A stretch of 64,000 bases of DNA from Hyphomicrobiales bacterium (GCA_900466575.1 UBMP01000011.1:275719-339718), one strand, 5' to 3'; numbered from the stretch's first letter, positions 1 through 9,149 are shown. The notes: generated from the letters alone by a model not told the origin. Numbers and translations are program-made.

Positions 1-2
1 CT

Positions 3-410
3 GTGGTGCTGCCCCATGACGGACGGCACTTGCGGCGCAAGCTGCTTCATCCCCAAAACGGCGGCATGGTGATGCTGGATCTGAAGGAAACCGTGATGCT
101 TGCTGACGGCGACCTGCTGTCGCTGGATGACGGAACCTGTCTCAAGGTTGTGGCAGCGGAAGAGGAACTTCTCGAAATCGTCCCGCGCGACCGGTTACAT
201 CTGATCGAACTCGCGTGGCATCTCGGCAACCGGCATCTCGCCGCGCAGGTGGAAGAGGGGCGCATTCTCATCCTCCGCGACCATGTCATCGAGGATATGC
301 TGACCGGCCTGGGTGCTGCCGTCCGTCATATCCGCGAACCTTTCCAGCCGGTGCGCGGCGCTTATCACTCCGGAGGGCATGGACATGCACATGGCCATCA
401 CCACCACTGA
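3..410 (+). CDS. ureE: Urease accessory protein UreE, C-terminal part (runs off left edge)
   Basis: UreE is the metallochaperone that hands nickel to the urease apoprotein through the UreD/F/G complex in the cytosol. The visible 135 residues show the conserved stretch [18 protein letters not shown], the core [16 protein letters not shown] (its histidines belong to the family's metal site), and a histidine-rich tail [11 protein letters not shown] that is a typical extra nickel-binding tail. The true start lies upstream of the window: the first visible codons are internal GTG codons, and about 20 N-terminal residues are missing compared with full-length homologues. The gene's last codons also contain the ribosome binding site and start of ureF, so the two overlap. 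Confidence 0.93.
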   Translation: MVLPHDGRHLRRKLLHPQNGGMVMLDLKETVMLADGDLLSLDDGTCLKVVAAEEELLEIVPRDRLHLIELAWHLGNRHLAAQVEEGRILILRDHVIEDMLTGLGAAVRHIREPFQPVRGAYHSGGHGHAHGHHHH

Positions 411-1083
411 ACGCCGCCACACGACGGCGCTGATCCGCCTGATGACCTGGCTGTCGCCGGCTTTTCCTATCGGGGCATTTGCCTATTCCGGCGGGCTGGA
501 GCGGGCGATCGCCGATCGTCGCATCCGTGACCGCGCCGGACTTCATACATGGCTCGACGGGCTGATGGGCCACGGCGCGATGAAAACGGATGCGATCTTC
601 TTTTCGCTGAGCTACCGCGCCTGTGGCGAAGCCATACTGGCGGAGATCAACGATTTGGCACTGGCGCTTGCCGGGTCGGCCGAGCGGCTTGCAGAGACCG
701 TTTCGCTTGGCACGGCCTTTGTCGATGCGGCCCGTGACTGGCCGCATCCGGCGCTGCAGGATATCCGGGCGCGCGCTGGCGGACGGGTCGTCTATCCCGT
801 TGCGGCGGGCGCGATTGCGGGGGCGAATGAGACCGGTCTGGAGGCTGGTCTTGCCGCTTATCTGCATGCCAACCTCAGCCAGCTCGTGTCGGTCGCCATT
901 CGCTGTGGGGTGATCGGCCAAAGAGAGGGTGTCGGGTTGCTCGCCTCGTTTGAAGATCATGTTGCTTCGCTTGCCGGCGAGCTCACTGACTGCACGGAAG
1001 GGGATCTTGGCTCGGCCGCATTCATGGCCGAGATCTCGTCTCTGAAACACGAGACGCAGACGACGCGGCTTTTCCGCTCCTGA
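385..1083 (+). CDS. ureF: Urease accessory protein UreF
   Basis: UreF acts in the UreD-UreF-UreG complex that loads nickel and CO2 into the urease active site. The sequence carries the family motif [17 protein letters not shown] near the N-terminus and a mostly helical body ending in [11 protein letters not shown], a typical UreF terminus. Three in-frame ATG codons (379, 385, 391) lie inside the His-tail codons of ureE. The GGAGG at 372-376 is best spaced for 385, so I chose that start (232 residues, normal for the family). The gene overlaps ureE by 26 bases in another frame, and ureG follows after 88 bases. Confidence 0.93.
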   Translation: MHMAITTTERRHTTALIRLMTWLSPAFPIGAFAYSGGLERAIADRRIRDRAGLHTWLDGLMGHGAMKTDAIFFSLSYRACGEAILAEINDLALALAGSAERLAETVSLGTAFVDAARDWPHPALQDIRARAGGRVVYPVAAGAIAGANETGLEAGLAAYLHANLSQLVSVAIRCGVIGQREGVGLLASFEDHVASLAGELTDCTEGDLGSAAFMAEISSLKHETQTTRLFRS

Positions 1084-1171
1084 TAACTGTCTGACTCTTT
1101 GTTTGTTGCCAATCAGGGCGGAAAAGCGTGATACAGCCTTTGCTGGAATTGCTTAACTGGAGAACGCTCCC

Positions 1172-1783
1172 ATGAAATCGCAGAACGGTCCGCTCAGGGT
1201 GGGCATTGGTGGCCCGGTGGGGTCCGGCAAGACGGCGCTGACGGCGGAGCTTTGCAAGGCGATGCGCGGGGACTACTCCGTCGCCGTCGTCACCAATGAC
1301 ATCTATACGCGCGAGGACGCGGATGCGCTGGTGCGCATGCAGGCGCTGACGTCGGATCGGATTGTAGGGGTCGAGACCGGCGGATGTCCGCATACCGCCA
1401 TCCGCGAGGACGCTTCTATCAATCTCCAGGCGATTTCCGGTCTCAACCAGCGCTTTCCCGATCTCGATGTCGTCTTCATCGAATCGGGCGGTGACAATCT
1501 CGCGGCGACCTTTTCGCCCGACCTTGCCGACATCACGATCTATGTCATCTCGGTCTGCCAGGGCGAGGAAATCCCACGCAAGGGCGGGCCGGGGATCACC
1601 CGCTCCGACCTGCTCGTCATCAACAAGGCCGATCTGGCGCCGCATGTCGATGTCGATCTTGGAGTGATGGATCGGGACGCAACGAAACAGCGCGCGGGCC
1701 GGCCATTCGTATTTTCAAACATGAAGCGGGGCGAAGGGGTCGGCGCGATCGTCGATTTTCTGAAGGAGCAGGGCGGGCTCTGA
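1172..1783 (+). CDS. ureG: Urease accessory GTPase UreG
   Basis: UreG is the SIMIBI-class GTPase that powers nickel insertion into urease. At 203 residues it has normal length. It shows the P-loop GGPVGSGKT (about residues 13-21), the metal-binding Cys-Pro-His of [13 protein letters not shown], the switch region [13 protein letters not shown], and the NKAD guanine-specificity motif in [13 protein letters not shown]. The start is supported by a GGAG at 1160-1163, eight bases before ATG. It is the last gene of the visible urease operon, and a hairpin follows before the convergent regulator gene. Confidence 0.97.
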   Translation: MKSQNGPLRVGIGGPVGSGKTALTAELCKAMRGDYSVAVVTNDIYTREDADALVRMQALTSDRIVGVETGGCPHTAIREDASINLQAISGLNQRFPDLDVVFIESGGDNLAATFSPDLADITIYVISVCQGEEIPRKGGPGITRSDLLVINKADLAPHVDVDLGVMDRDATKQRAGRPFVFSNMKRGEGVGAIVDFLKEQGGL

Positions 1784-1829
1784 TTTCGCGCGGCCGTCGA
1801 AGTCCTTCCTCACCGCCTCACAAAATAGT

Positions 1830-1870
1830 GGGGCGGCCCGCTTCTTCTTTCGAAGAAAACAAACCGCCCC
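1830..1870. terminator. Inverted repeat between ureG and the convergent regulator gene
   Basis: GGGGCGG (1830-1836) pairs with CCGCCCC (1864-1870), and inside it TTCTTC (1842-1847) pairs with GAAGAA (1852-1857) around a TTTC loop. It sits between two converging genes, as expected for a terminator, but there is no long T-run on either side, so termination is an inference. Confidence 0.45.
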
Positions 1871-1968
1871 GTCCACCCCCGTGGAAACTTTTCAGGTCTC
1901 AAGCACTGTTGGTCCGTTCGGACGCAACCATGCTCTAAGCCATCGTATCTATGCGTCGCGCCGAGGCG

Positions 1969-2652
1969 CTAGAAATTTCTCAACGCGTTGATATCGCCGA
2001 TCTCGATAATGCGGCCGTGCACGCTGACCCCGGCCGACTTCAGCGCCGAGAAGGCGCGTGAGAGCGCTTCGGGCGCAAGACCCAGCTTGCCGGCCAGCAG
2101 GCTCTTCTGGAACGGCAACCGGAAACGAGCGGAGTTCGCATTTTCCGGGCAGTTCTGCAGGATGAAGTTGGCGACGCGCTGCGGCGCTGTGTGCAGCCGG
2201 TCGTCAGCCACGCATTCCAGAGCCTGGTCGAGATTGCGCGACAGCGAGGCCATCAGCGCGATCCCGATCGCAGGGTCCTGGGAGGCAAACTGCTTGATCT
2301 TGTCGACCTCATAGCGCGCCAGCGTTACGGCCTCTGCCGTCTGCGCGCAGAAGCGGTGCGTGCCGCCGTTGAACATCACGCCTTCGGCGAAGGTTTCGCC
2401 CGGTCCATAGATGCCGATATCGGCTTCGCGGCCATCCTTGCTCAACCGGAAGAGACGGACGAAGCCGGTCAGCACGGTGTAGAAATAGTTTGCCTTCTCG
2501 CCTTGCTTGAAGATCGGATCACGCGCCTCGTGGCTCGCCACGGTCACATGGTCGACAATCTTGACGGCCGTCGCGGACGGCAGTTCGCTGAGGAAATAGG
2601 ATCGCAGAAGAATCTCTTTTTCGCGAACGTTCAATTTCAAGACCTTGATCAC
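1969..2652 (-). CDS. Crp/Fnr family transcription regulator (no Fe-S cysteines)
   Basis: A 227-residue Crp/Fnr protein: a cyclic-nucleotide-type beta barrel (about residues 20-140, with IFKQGEKANYFYTVLTGFVRLFR and IYGPGETFAEG), a dimer helix, then a winged HTH. The recognition helix carries E-x-x-S-R (GLAPEALSR, about residues 195-199), the FNR-type pattern for TTGAT-N4-ATCAA sites. There is no N-terminal cysteine cluster, so it is not an oxygen-sensing FNR; an NnrR/Dnr-like or other small-signal sensor is possible. The start is a GTG with a GGGGGA about ten bases upstream. An FNR-type box lies in its upstream region at 2805-2818. The DNA target is inference from the recognition helix; the ligand is unknown. 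Confidence 0.85.
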   Translation of the reverse strand: MIKVLKLNVREKEILLRSYFLSELPSATAVKIVDHVTVASHEARDPIFKQGEKANYFYTVLTGFVRLFRLSKDGREADIGIYGPGETFAEGVMFNGGTHRFCAQTAEAVTLARYEVDKIKQFASQDPAIGIALMASLSRNLDQALECVADDRLHTAPQRVANFILQNCPENANSARFRLPFQKSLLAGKLGLAPEALSRAFSALKSAGVSVHGRIIEIGDINALRNF

Positions 2653-2804
2653 AGTTCAAATCCCCCGGCCTTATGGTGCGTCCCCGAAGGGCGAGCCATA
2701 GCGCAGCACTGCGTGGGCTTAATCCAGTCGCCCTATCTTCCGGTCGACCCATGCCACCCAACGCTGCATTGGTATCGTCATACCGCGTTCAGGCGGGGTA
2801 TTGT

Positions 2805-2818
2805 TTGATTTCGATCAA
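2805..2818. promoter_or_regulatory. FNR/FixK-type box
   Basis: A perfect TTGAT-TTCG-ATCAA, the classic FNR/FixK consensus, lies about 150 bases upstream of the Crp/Fnr gene that reads leftward from 2652. It could be the target of FnrN/FixK or of that protein itself, whose recognition helix has the matching E-x-x-S-R residues. It also lies just downstream of the RND operon terminator, so control of the regulator gene is the likelier role. Confidence 0.6.
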
Positions 2819-2831
2819 CTCCAAAATTGAT

Positions 2832-2857
2832 AAAGGCCGGATTTTCATCCGGCCTTT
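2832..2857 (-). terminator. Terminator of the RND efflux operon
   Basis: AAAGGCCGGAT (2832-2842) and its exact complement ATCCGGCCTTT (2847-2857) form an 11-bp stem with a 4-base loop. It sits about 30 bases beyond the RND stop codon. On the minus strand the arm ends in CCTTTATCAATTTTG, a T-rich tail that fits intrinsic termination. Confidence 0.7.
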
Positions 2858-2889
2858 CGTTCTTTCTCGCCAATATCTGGTTAAACCGC

Positions 2890-5800
2890 TTATTCAGCCG
2901 CGAGATTTGGTAATGCCCTGATATTGCTGGCTGCGCGATTGGAGGCTTCCTTGTCGGCGCGCTCCTCCAGCGCCGCAAGCCGTTCCGTGAGCGACTGCAC
3001 GGTCCGGTCTGTCTCGGCGACCGCTGCGCCGAGTTCCCCGGTCGTCGGTGGCGTTTCTTCCACCTCCTTCTGGCCGATAAGGCGGCCGAAGACCCAGCCA
3101 AGCAGGCGGGAGAGGTCGTCCATGATGATGAAGAACGACGGGACGACGACGAGCGAAAGCACCGTTGAAACGATGATGCCGCCGATCACCGCAATCGCCA
3201 TCGGTGCGCGGAAGGCACCACCTTCGCCCACGCCGAGCGCCGATGGCAGCATGCCCGCCGACATGGCAATCGACGTCATGACGATGGGGCGCGCGCGCTT
3301 GCGACCGGCCTCAACGATGGCCACCAGACGATCCATGCCTTTGTGGCGCATCTCGATGGCGAAATCGACAAGCAGGATGGCGTTCTTCGTCACAATGCCC
3401 ATGAGCATCAGGATACCGATCAGCACGGGCATGGAGAGGGCGTTGCCGGTGAGAATCAGGCCCGCCGCCACGCCGCCGATGGCGAGCGGCAGCGAGAACA
3501 GGATGGTGAAGGGCTGGATCACGTCCTTGAAGAGCAGGATGAGAACCATCAGCACCAGGAGCAGGCCGAGAAGCATCGCGTTGACGAAGTTCTGGACCAT
3601 CTCGTTCTGCACCTTGGCGTCGCCGCTTTCCTTGAAGATGACGTCGCTGGGCAGTTTGACTTCCTTGGCAGCCGCCTTGAAGCGGTCGGAGGCCGTGTTC
3701 AGCGCGACGCCTTGCGGCAGGTCGGCGCCGATCGTCACAACGCGCTGGCGATCCTCACGCTTGATCGAGCTCGGCCCCTCGGAGAAGACCACGTCGGCAA
3801 CGCTGGTCAGCGGCACGGTTGCGCCGGTCGCCGTCTTCAGGCGGATGGCCTTGATCGCAGCAAGATCCTTGCGCATGTCGATGTCATACATGACGCGTAT
3901 CGGGATCTGCCGGCTATCCAGCGAAATCTTCGGCAGCGCTGCGTCCGCGTCACCGATGGTGGCGACGCGCAGGCTTTCGGCTATCTGCTGGGTCGTGATG
4001 CCGAGGCGGGCGATCTGGTCGGAATGCGGCAGCACACGCAGTTCGGTGCGTGGCACGGAACCTTCGGAGCTCACGTTCGCCAGAACGCTTTCCTGGCGCA
4101 GGCGCGATTCCAGCATGGCCACGGATTTGTTCAGGTCTTCGGAATTGCTCGAGAGCACGTTGAAGGCGAGGTCGCGATCACCGCGGTCGTTCAGCCGCTG
4201 CAGGCGCACGTCGGGAATTTCCTTCAGCTTTGCGAAGACTTCCTTCTCGATATCCCACTGTGGTCGTGTGCGGCCCTCCGCGGTGACCTTGGGCAGATAT
4301 TGCCCGATGAGCGGCAGGCGTCCGAAGAAGTCGTTCACCAGCGCAGTCACCAGCGATGTGTCGTGATGCTGAAGCAGCAAGGTCACCGTGGCGCGCGTGA
4401 TCGAGAGGTCGCCCTTGGGCGACGAACCGCCGAGAACGAAGACATCCTGGACGCCCGCGATGTTCTTGACGAGACCGTAGATATTGTTTGTCGTCTGCTC
4501 GGTGTCGGCGAGCGACGCGCTCGGCGGCAGTTCGACGGAGAGCGTGACGCGGCCGGAATCTTCGGGTGGCAGGAAGCTACCCGGAACCTTGCTCAGGAGG
4601 ATGATCGAACCGACGAGGAATGCGATGGCCGCCAGAAGCGTGGCGAAACGCGAATACCAGCGCCGGGTCGTCAGCGAGACGAGGCCGGAATAGGCCCGCA
4701 TGATCCAGCCGTCCTTTTCCTCATGCTCGCCGCCGAGATCGGACGATCGCATCAGGTAGGCCGCCATCATGGGCGTGATGAGGCGCGCCACCGCGAGCGA
4801 GAAGAAGACCGAAAACGCCACAGTCAGGCCGAACTGGATGAAATACTGGCCCGGAATGCCCGGCATGAAGGAAACGGGGGCGAAGACCGCGATGATCGTG
4901 AAGGACGTCGCGATCACGGCGAGACCGATTTCGTCGGCCGCTTCGATAGCCGCGCGATAAGGCGTCTTGCCCATGTGGATGTGGCGGGCAATGTTCTCGA
5001 TCTCCACGATCGCGTCATCGACCAGAATACCGGTCGCCAAGGTCAGCGCGAGGAAGCTGACGAGGTTCAGCGAGAAGCCCATCAGGTCCATGATCCAGAA
5101 GGTCGGGATCGCGGAGAGCGGCAGGGCGACGGCGGCGATCAAGGTGGCGCGCCAGTTCCGCAGGAACAGGAAGACCACGAGGACGGCCAGAAGTGCGCCT
5201 TCGATCAGCGTGTGGATGGCGGAATCATAGTTCCCGATGGTGAAGTAGACCGCGTCATCCACCAGTTCGATCTTGACGTTGGGGTTCTTCGCGCGGATGT
5301 CGACAAGCGATTTCTGCACCTCGTCGGCGACCGTCACTTCGCTGGCGCCCTTGGAGCGGAAGATGGCGAAGGTGACGACGGGGTTGCTGTCGAAGCGGGA
5401 AAATGAGACCGGCTCCTTATAGGTGTCGGTGATGGTGGCGAGATCCGAGAGCTTGACGAAGCGGCCACTCGGCAGCGCGATCGTCTTGCCTGCCAGCTGC
5501 TCGACCGAGCCGGCATCGCCCAGCGTGCGAATGGTCTGCTCGCCTCCGGCGATCTGGCCACGGCCCGAACCGAGATCGGTATTTGTCAGCTTCAGCTGTG
5601 TGTTGATGTCGGAGGCGGAAACGCCGAGCGACTTCATCTTGAGCGGGTCGAGCTGGATATGAACCTCGCGGTCGGCGCCCCCGAAGCGGTCGATGCGTCC
5701 GACGCCCTCGGCGCTCTGCAAGGCGCGTTTGACTGTATCGTCGACGAACCAGGACAGCTCTTCCAGCGTCATATTGGGCGAGGAGACTGCATAGGTTTGG

Positions 5801-6213
5801 ATCGCCTGACCCTCGACGTCGATCTTCTTGACCACGGGCTCATCGACGGAAGCAGGAAGCGAGGCCCTGACCCGGTCGACGGCGTCCTTGACGTCCTGCA
5901 GCGCCTGGTTTGTCGGCACTTCGATCTTGAACATGATCGCCGTCAGCGAATTGCCGTCGGTGACGTTGGACGTGATGGTATCGACACCGGCAATCCCGGC
6001 GACGGCATCCTCAACGATCTTGGTGACTTGCGTCTCCAGCTCGGTGGGGGCGGCACCACTCTGTGACACCGAGACCGAAATCACCGGCACGTCGATATTG
6101 GGGAAGCGAGTGATGGGCAGCGTATTGAACGCGTGCATCCCCAGGACGACCAGCAGGAAAAACGCCAGAAGCGGCGCGACGGGATTGCGGATAGACCATG
6201 CCGAAAAGTTCAT
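2890..6213 (-). CDS. RND efflux transporter permease (HAE1/AcrB-like)
   Basis: A 1107-residue inner-membrane RND pump that would use the proton gradient to extrude drugs, solvents or similar hydrophobic compounds. It starts with a membrane segment (FSAWSIRNPVAPLLAFFLLVV), then a large periplasmic porter domain. The proton-relay Asp-Asp of TM4 is seen in GILVDDAIVEIEN (about residue 401) and the matching TM10 lysine in GIVTKNAILLVDFA (about residue 941), so the pump looks functional. The last roughly 70 residues after the final membrane helix form a charged, coiled-coil-like tail (VQSLTERLAALEERADKEA), slightly longer than usual. It lies 16 bases downstream of its adaptor gene. I see no outer-membrane TolC-type gene or dedicated regulator adjacent, so substrate and control cannot be told. 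Confidence 0.95.
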   Translation of the reverse strand: MNFSAWSIRNPVAPLLAFFLLVVLGMHAFNTLPITRFPNIDVPVISVSVSQSGAAPTELETQVTKIVEDAVAGIAGVDTITSNVTDGNSLTAIMFKIEVPTNQALQDVKDAVDRVRASLPASVDEPVVKKIDVEGQAIQTYAVSSPNMTLEELSWFVDDTVKRALQSAEGVGRIDRFGGADREVHIQLDPLKMKSLGVSASDINTQLKLTNTDLGSGRGQIAGGEQTIRTLGDAGSVEQLAGKTIALPSGRFVKLSDLATITDTYKEPVSFSRFDSNPVVTFAIFRSKGASEVTVADEVQKSLVDIRAKNPNVKIELVDDAVYFTIGNYDSAIHTLIEGALLAVLVVFLFLRNWRATLIAAVALPLSAIPTFWIMDLMGFSLNLVSFLALTLATGILVDDAIVEIENIARHIHMGKTPYRAAIEAADEIGLAVIATSFTIIAVFAPVSFMPGIPGQYFIQFGLTVAFSVFFSLAVARLITPMMAAYLMRSSDLGGEHEEKDGWIMRAYSGLVSLTTRRWYSRFATLLAAIAFLVGSIILLSKVPGSFLPPEDSGRVTLSVELPPSASLADTEQTTNNIYGLVKNIAGVQDVFVLGGSSPKGDLSITRATVTLLLQHHDTSLVTALVNDFFGRLPLIGQYLPKVTAEGRTRPQWDIEKEVFAKLKEIPDVRLQRLNDRGDRDLAFNVLSSNSEDLNKSVAMLESRLRQESVLANVSSEGSVPRTELRVLPHSDQIARLGITTQQIAESLRVATIGDADAALPKISLDSRQIPIRVMYDIDMRKDLAAIKAIRLKTATGATVPLTSVADVVFSEGPSSIKREDRQRVVTIGADLPQGVALNTASDRFKAAAKEVKLPSDVIFKESGDAKVQNEMVQNFVNAMLLGLLLVLMVLILLFKDVIQPFTILFSLPLAIGGVAAGLILTGNALSMPVLIGILMLMGIVTKNAILLVDFAIEMRHKGMDRLVAIVEAGRKRARPIVMTSIAMSAGMLPSALGVGEGGAFRAPMAIAVIGGIIVSTVLSLVVVPSFFIIMDDLSRLLGWVFGRLIGQKEVEETPPTTGELGAAVAETDRTVQSLTERLAALEERADKEASNRAASNIRALPNLAAE

Positions 6214-6229
6214 CGTCCCCTCGCGCCCC

Positions 6230-7420
6230 TCAGTTCGTCGCTGCCGCGAGGGATTCGACCGGCTTCACGCGGTCGCCATCTCGCACGTAGGCACCCGCCT
6301 TGGCGACGACCTTGTCACCTGGCTGCAGGCCCTTGCTGATTTCGATATATTGTCCGTCCTGGATGCCTGTTTCGACCGGCACGATGTGGACGACGTCGTC
6401 CCTGACGAGGCGAGCGGTTGTCGCGTCGCTGCTCGTGGTCACGGCTGTCACCGGAAGCGAAGGCGCGGTGCGTTCGGCTACGGTAATGTCGGCCTGCGCA
6501 TACATTCCCGCGCGAACCGCGTCCGGGTTATCGATCTTCACTTCCACGGTGCCGAGGCGGGTCGTGGTGTTTACGGTTGGCTCGACCTTCAGCACGGTGC
6601 CGGCGATCTTCTTGCCGGACCCTGCGAGAGAAATGGTCACCTTCTGGTCCTTGGCAACCTTGAGAACGTCGTCTTCGGCAAGATCAGCCTTCAGCTCGAG
6701 TGCTTCGTCGCGGATCAGCGTGAAGAGGGGCTGGCCGGCGCCGCTTGCAATCGCGCCGACTTTGGCGGTACGTGCCGAGATCACACCATTGACCGGGGCC
6801 TTCACCTCGGTGCGGGAGAGTTTGAGGTCGATGTCGGCGATCTGCGCCTCGATCACCTTCATGTCGGCGGCATTCGCCTTGATCGATTGTTCGGCCGAAT
6901 TCAGCGAGGCTGCGGCCGAGGTTGCGGCGGCCTTCAGCTGATCGAGCTGCGCGGTGGAGATCGTCCCGGTCTTGGCCAGCGATTCACCGCGACCAAGCTG
7001 GCGATTGGCTTCATCCAGATTGGTCTTGACCGAAAGACGCTGGGCCTCGGCCTGTGCGCCTGCGGCGACCACCTTCGCCTTGTTGGCCTCCAACTGGCTC
7101 TTCTGGAGGATCAGCGTGTCGTCCATGAGTGTGGCGAGCACGTCGCCTGCCTTGACCTTGTCGCCTACATCGGCCTTGAGGGTCTTGATCGACAGGCCTT
7201 CGACGAGCGGCTGCACATAGACTTCCTCGACCGGCTGAATGGTGCCGGAGGTCAGCACCCGATCGGTCAGCTTGCGCTCGGTGACGGTCGTTACCACGAT
7301 CGAAGGCGCGTTGATCGCGGGTTTTTCCGCCTGAACTGCCGGCGCATCTTCTGCAAGCGCAGGCGCGGCCATCAGGATCGAGACCGTTGCGAGCAGCCAG
7401 TTCACTTTCGAAGTCTTCAT
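6230..7420 (-). CDS. RND efflux periplasmic adaptor (membrane fusion protein)
   Basis: The HlyD/AcrA-type adaptor that links the RND pump downstream to an outer-membrane channel. The N-terminus is a signal peptide (MKTSKVNWLLATVSILMAAP, then ALA-E). It is followed by a lipoyl/barrel-sandwich half motif (VEGLSIKTLKADVGDKVKAGDVLATL), a long alpha-helical hairpin rich in Ala, Lys and Glu, the second lipoyl half (EVKAPVNGVISARTAKVG) and beta-barrel domains. There is no lipobox cysteine. Two ATGs (7426 and 7420) are possible; the AAGGG is better spaced for 7420. It is the first gene of the two-gene operon. Confidence 0.93.
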   Translation of the reverse strand: MKTSKVNWLLATVSILMAAPALAEDAPAVQAEKPAINAPSIVVTTVTERKLTDRVLTSGTIQPVEEVYVQPLVEGLSIKTLKADVGDKVKAGDVLATLMDDTLILQKSQLEANKAKVVAAGAQAEAQRLSVKTNLDEANRQLGRGESLAKTGTISTAQLDQLKAAATSAAASLNSAEQSIKANAADMKVIEAQIADIDLKLSRTEVKAPVNGVISARTAKVGAIASGAGQPLFTLIRDEALELKADLAEDDVLKVAKDQKVTISLAGSGKKIAGTVLKVEPTVNTTTRLGTVEVKIDNPDAVRAGMYAQADITVAERTAPSLPVTAVTTSSDATTARLVRDDVVHIVPVETGIQDGQYIEISKGLQPGDKVVAKAGAYVRDGDRVKPVESLAAATN

Positions 7421-7536
7421 CCTCATCCCTTGTCCAACCCTCGGCCCGGTGTCTTCTGACACTCGCGGCACACCCTCTTTGTCCGTTCGCCCGTCTCAGC
7501 GTTTGCAGACGGGACGCCCCTCATTTGCAAGTCAAA

Positions 7537-7560
7537 TTACGTATAGCGGTTACGTTTATA
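7537..7560 (-). promoter_or_regulatory. Candidate operator/promoter region of the RND operon
   Basis: An AT-rich patch within GC-rich DNA holds TTACGT at 7537-7542 and again at 7550-7555, followed by TTATAA. It lies about 120 bases upstream of the adaptor start, a suitable place for a repressor-controlled promoter reading leftward. No regulator gene is next to the pump, so this is only a candidate. Confidence 0.3.
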
Positions 7561-7963
7561 AGCATTGAAAAGGCGAGATAAAAAATCAACGTACGCTAAG
7601 TTTTCCATCGTGTGCGCACAAGGTCGGCAACAGCTGGAAAACAATCTCGCGGCATGTGGGGATCAACTGCTCAAATGACAAGAGAGTCAGTCCCACTCTG
7701 TACGCATTCTATTACAACATATCCGACTGCGATATTCCAGTCTTTTGCGGCACTGCAAAAAACCTTGTTCCGCCTGCCTTCATCCCTGTTACGTCCGCGT
7801 GACACAAACGGTTTTGAACGAAATGCCGTCTGTCATTCGTCAAGTGGCATCGTTTGCATTTGACGAAGCGCGAAAGGCGAGCGCTGGGAATGCCAATCCC
7901 TCGGCATGCTTCAAGGAGATCATTACAGCGCGGGGGAGTGAACCTCAATCGGCAGGGAGATAG

Positions 7964-7988
7964 GCTCCTGCCAGAAGCTGGCAGGAGC
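7964..7988. repeat. Perfect hairpin downstream of the ABC importer operon
   Basis: GCTCCTGCCAG (7964-7974) pairs fully with CTGGCAGGAGC (7978-7988) around the loop AAG. It lies just beyond the terminator-like hairpin at 8014-8037 for leftward transcription. There is no T-run after it. It may be a backup terminator or a processed 3-prime end. Confidence 0.5.
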
Positions 7989-8013
7989 GAGATCGAAACG
8001 CATAAAATCAAAA

Positions 8014-8037
8014 TGCGCGGGCCATTCCGCCCGCGCA
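8014..8037 (-). terminator. Terminator of the NMT1-type ABC importer operon
   Basis: TGCGCGGGC (8014-8022) pairs perfectly with GCCCGCGCA (8029-8037) around a 6-base loop. Reading leftward, the stem is followed at once by TTTTGATTTTATG. It lies 126 bases beyond the stop codon of the substrate-binding protein gene, matching a rho-independent terminator for that operon. Confidence 0.75.
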
Positions 8038-8162
8038 CCATTTCTGAGCTTAGCGCACCCCTGCGCGCATTTGGACGCGCAAAGGGCGCTCTACCGGTTC
8101 TGACCTGCGCATCGCGCCGGGCGAATATCGATTCCGATTTTCACGCCGTTGCGCCAGACCGT

Positions 8163-9149
8163 TTACTTCTTCAGAGCAGCGTCGGTGATTTCATGCGTCC
8201 AGGCGCCTTCCGGCTTCTTGGTGATGATCTTCTGCGCGAGAACGGCAGCTTCCGTGCGGTTATAGGCAGCTTCATCAAGAACGCCGGTGGAGTCGCCCAG
8301 GAGCTTCGCCACTTCGCCCATCATATAGACCTGGTGTTCCTTGGTCTGCGCGCCGGTGGAGTCATTGTCGAGAACAATGCCCGCAGCTTCTTCCGGGTGA
8401 TCCTTGGCATAGGCCCAGCCCTTCATCGAGGCGCGCACGAACTTGACCATGTTGGCCTTGAACTTGGCGTCCTTGAGCTTGTCGCCGAGGACATAGAGGC
8501 CGTCTTCGAGCAGGTTGGCGCCCATTTCGGTGTAGTTGAACACGGTGAGCTTATCGAGCGTGAAGCCGGCATCGATGGCCTGGCCGAGCTCGTTATAGGT
8601 CATGACGTGGATGCAGTCGGCCTGCTTCTGGATGAGCGGCTGCACGTCGAAGCTCTGCTGGAGAACCTTGACGCCGTTCGGGCCGCCTTCGGTGGAAATG
8701 CCTTCCTTGTTCATCAGCGCGAAGAAGGGCACTTCGTTGCCGAAGAACCAGACGCCGACCGTGTGGCCCTTGAAGTCGGAGATCTTCTTGATCGGGCCAT
8801 CCTTCGGGCAGACGATTTCGAGACCGGCATTCTTGTAGGGCTGTGCGATGTTGACGAGCGGCACGCCCTTTTCGCGGGCGGCGAGCGCTGCACCCATCCA
8901 GTCGACGATGACGTCGGCGCCGCCGCCGGCGATCACCTGTTCGGGCGCGATGTTCGGGCCGCCCGGCTTGATGTCGACGTCAAGGCCTTCTTCCTTGTAG
9001 AAGCCTTTGTCCTTGGCGACAAAATAGCCGGCGAACTGGGCCTGCGTGACCCATTTCAGCTGCAGCGTTACCTTTTCGGCGGCGTGAGCGGCAACGCCGG
9101 ACAGGGCGAGCGCCGTGCCGAGCATGAGCGAAGCAATTGTCTTTTTCAT
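8163..9149 (-). CDS. ABC transporter substrate-binding protein, NMT1/THI5-like
   Basis: The periplasmic binding protein of an ABC importer. The 328-residue product starts with a signal peptide (MKKTIASLMLGTALALSG, cleavage likely after AHA) and then the NMT1/THI5/SsuA fold, with the typical opening VTLQLKWVTQAQFAGYFVA and KGFYKEEGLDVDI. Family members bind pyrimidine-like thiamine precursors, taurine/sulfonates or nucleobase-like ligands. The two permease genes lie directly upstream on the same strand, the ATPase gene further upstream, and dihydropyrimidinase and an N-carbamoyl amidohydrolase are close. A pyrimidine or hydantoin ligand is therefore the best inference; thiamine-precursor uptake is the alternative. 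Confidence 0.9.
   Translation of the reverse strand: MKKTIASLMLGTALALSGVAAHAAEKVTLQLKWVTQAQFAGYFVAKDKGFYKEEGLDVDIKPGGPNIAPEQVIAGGGADVIVDWMGAALAAREKGVPLVNIAQPYKNAGLEIVCPKDGPIKKISDFKGHTVGVWFFGNEVPFFALMNKEGISTEGGPNGVKVLQQSFDVQPLIQKQADCIHVMTYNELGQAIDAGFTLDKLTVFNYTEMGANLLEDGLYVLGDKLKDAKFKANMVKFVRASMKGWAYAKDHPEEAAGIVLDNDSTGAQTKEHQVYMMGEVAKLLGDSTGVLDEAAYNRTEAAVLAQKIITKKPEGAWTHEITDAALKK

Larger units (their letters stand above)
7427..8013. other. Noncoding stretch upstream of the RND adaptor
   Basis: No convincing gene is found in these roughly 590 bases; the short open frames lack RBSs and family resemblance. It should hold the RND promoter. Repeats seen are TTACG twice (7537-7541 and 7550-7554, 13 bases apart), which could be an operator; a perfect 10-base palindrome TGTGCGCACA at 7611-7620; and a perfect hairpin GCTCCTGCCAG/CTGGCAGGAGC at 7964-7988 with a 3-base loop. 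The functions of these are not established. Confidence 0.5.

Noticed and set aside
3343..5406. Long open frame (687 codons) antisense to the RND permease gene
   Set aside because: It mirrors the codon pattern of the permease gene, is full of His, Arg, Asp and Glu repeats, and has no family motif or RBS.
7712..8041. 110-codon minus-strand open frame between the RND adaptor and the importer operon
   Set aside because: It runs through the terminator hairpin at 8014-8037 and the hairpin at 7964-7988, has no RBS and no resemblance to a family.
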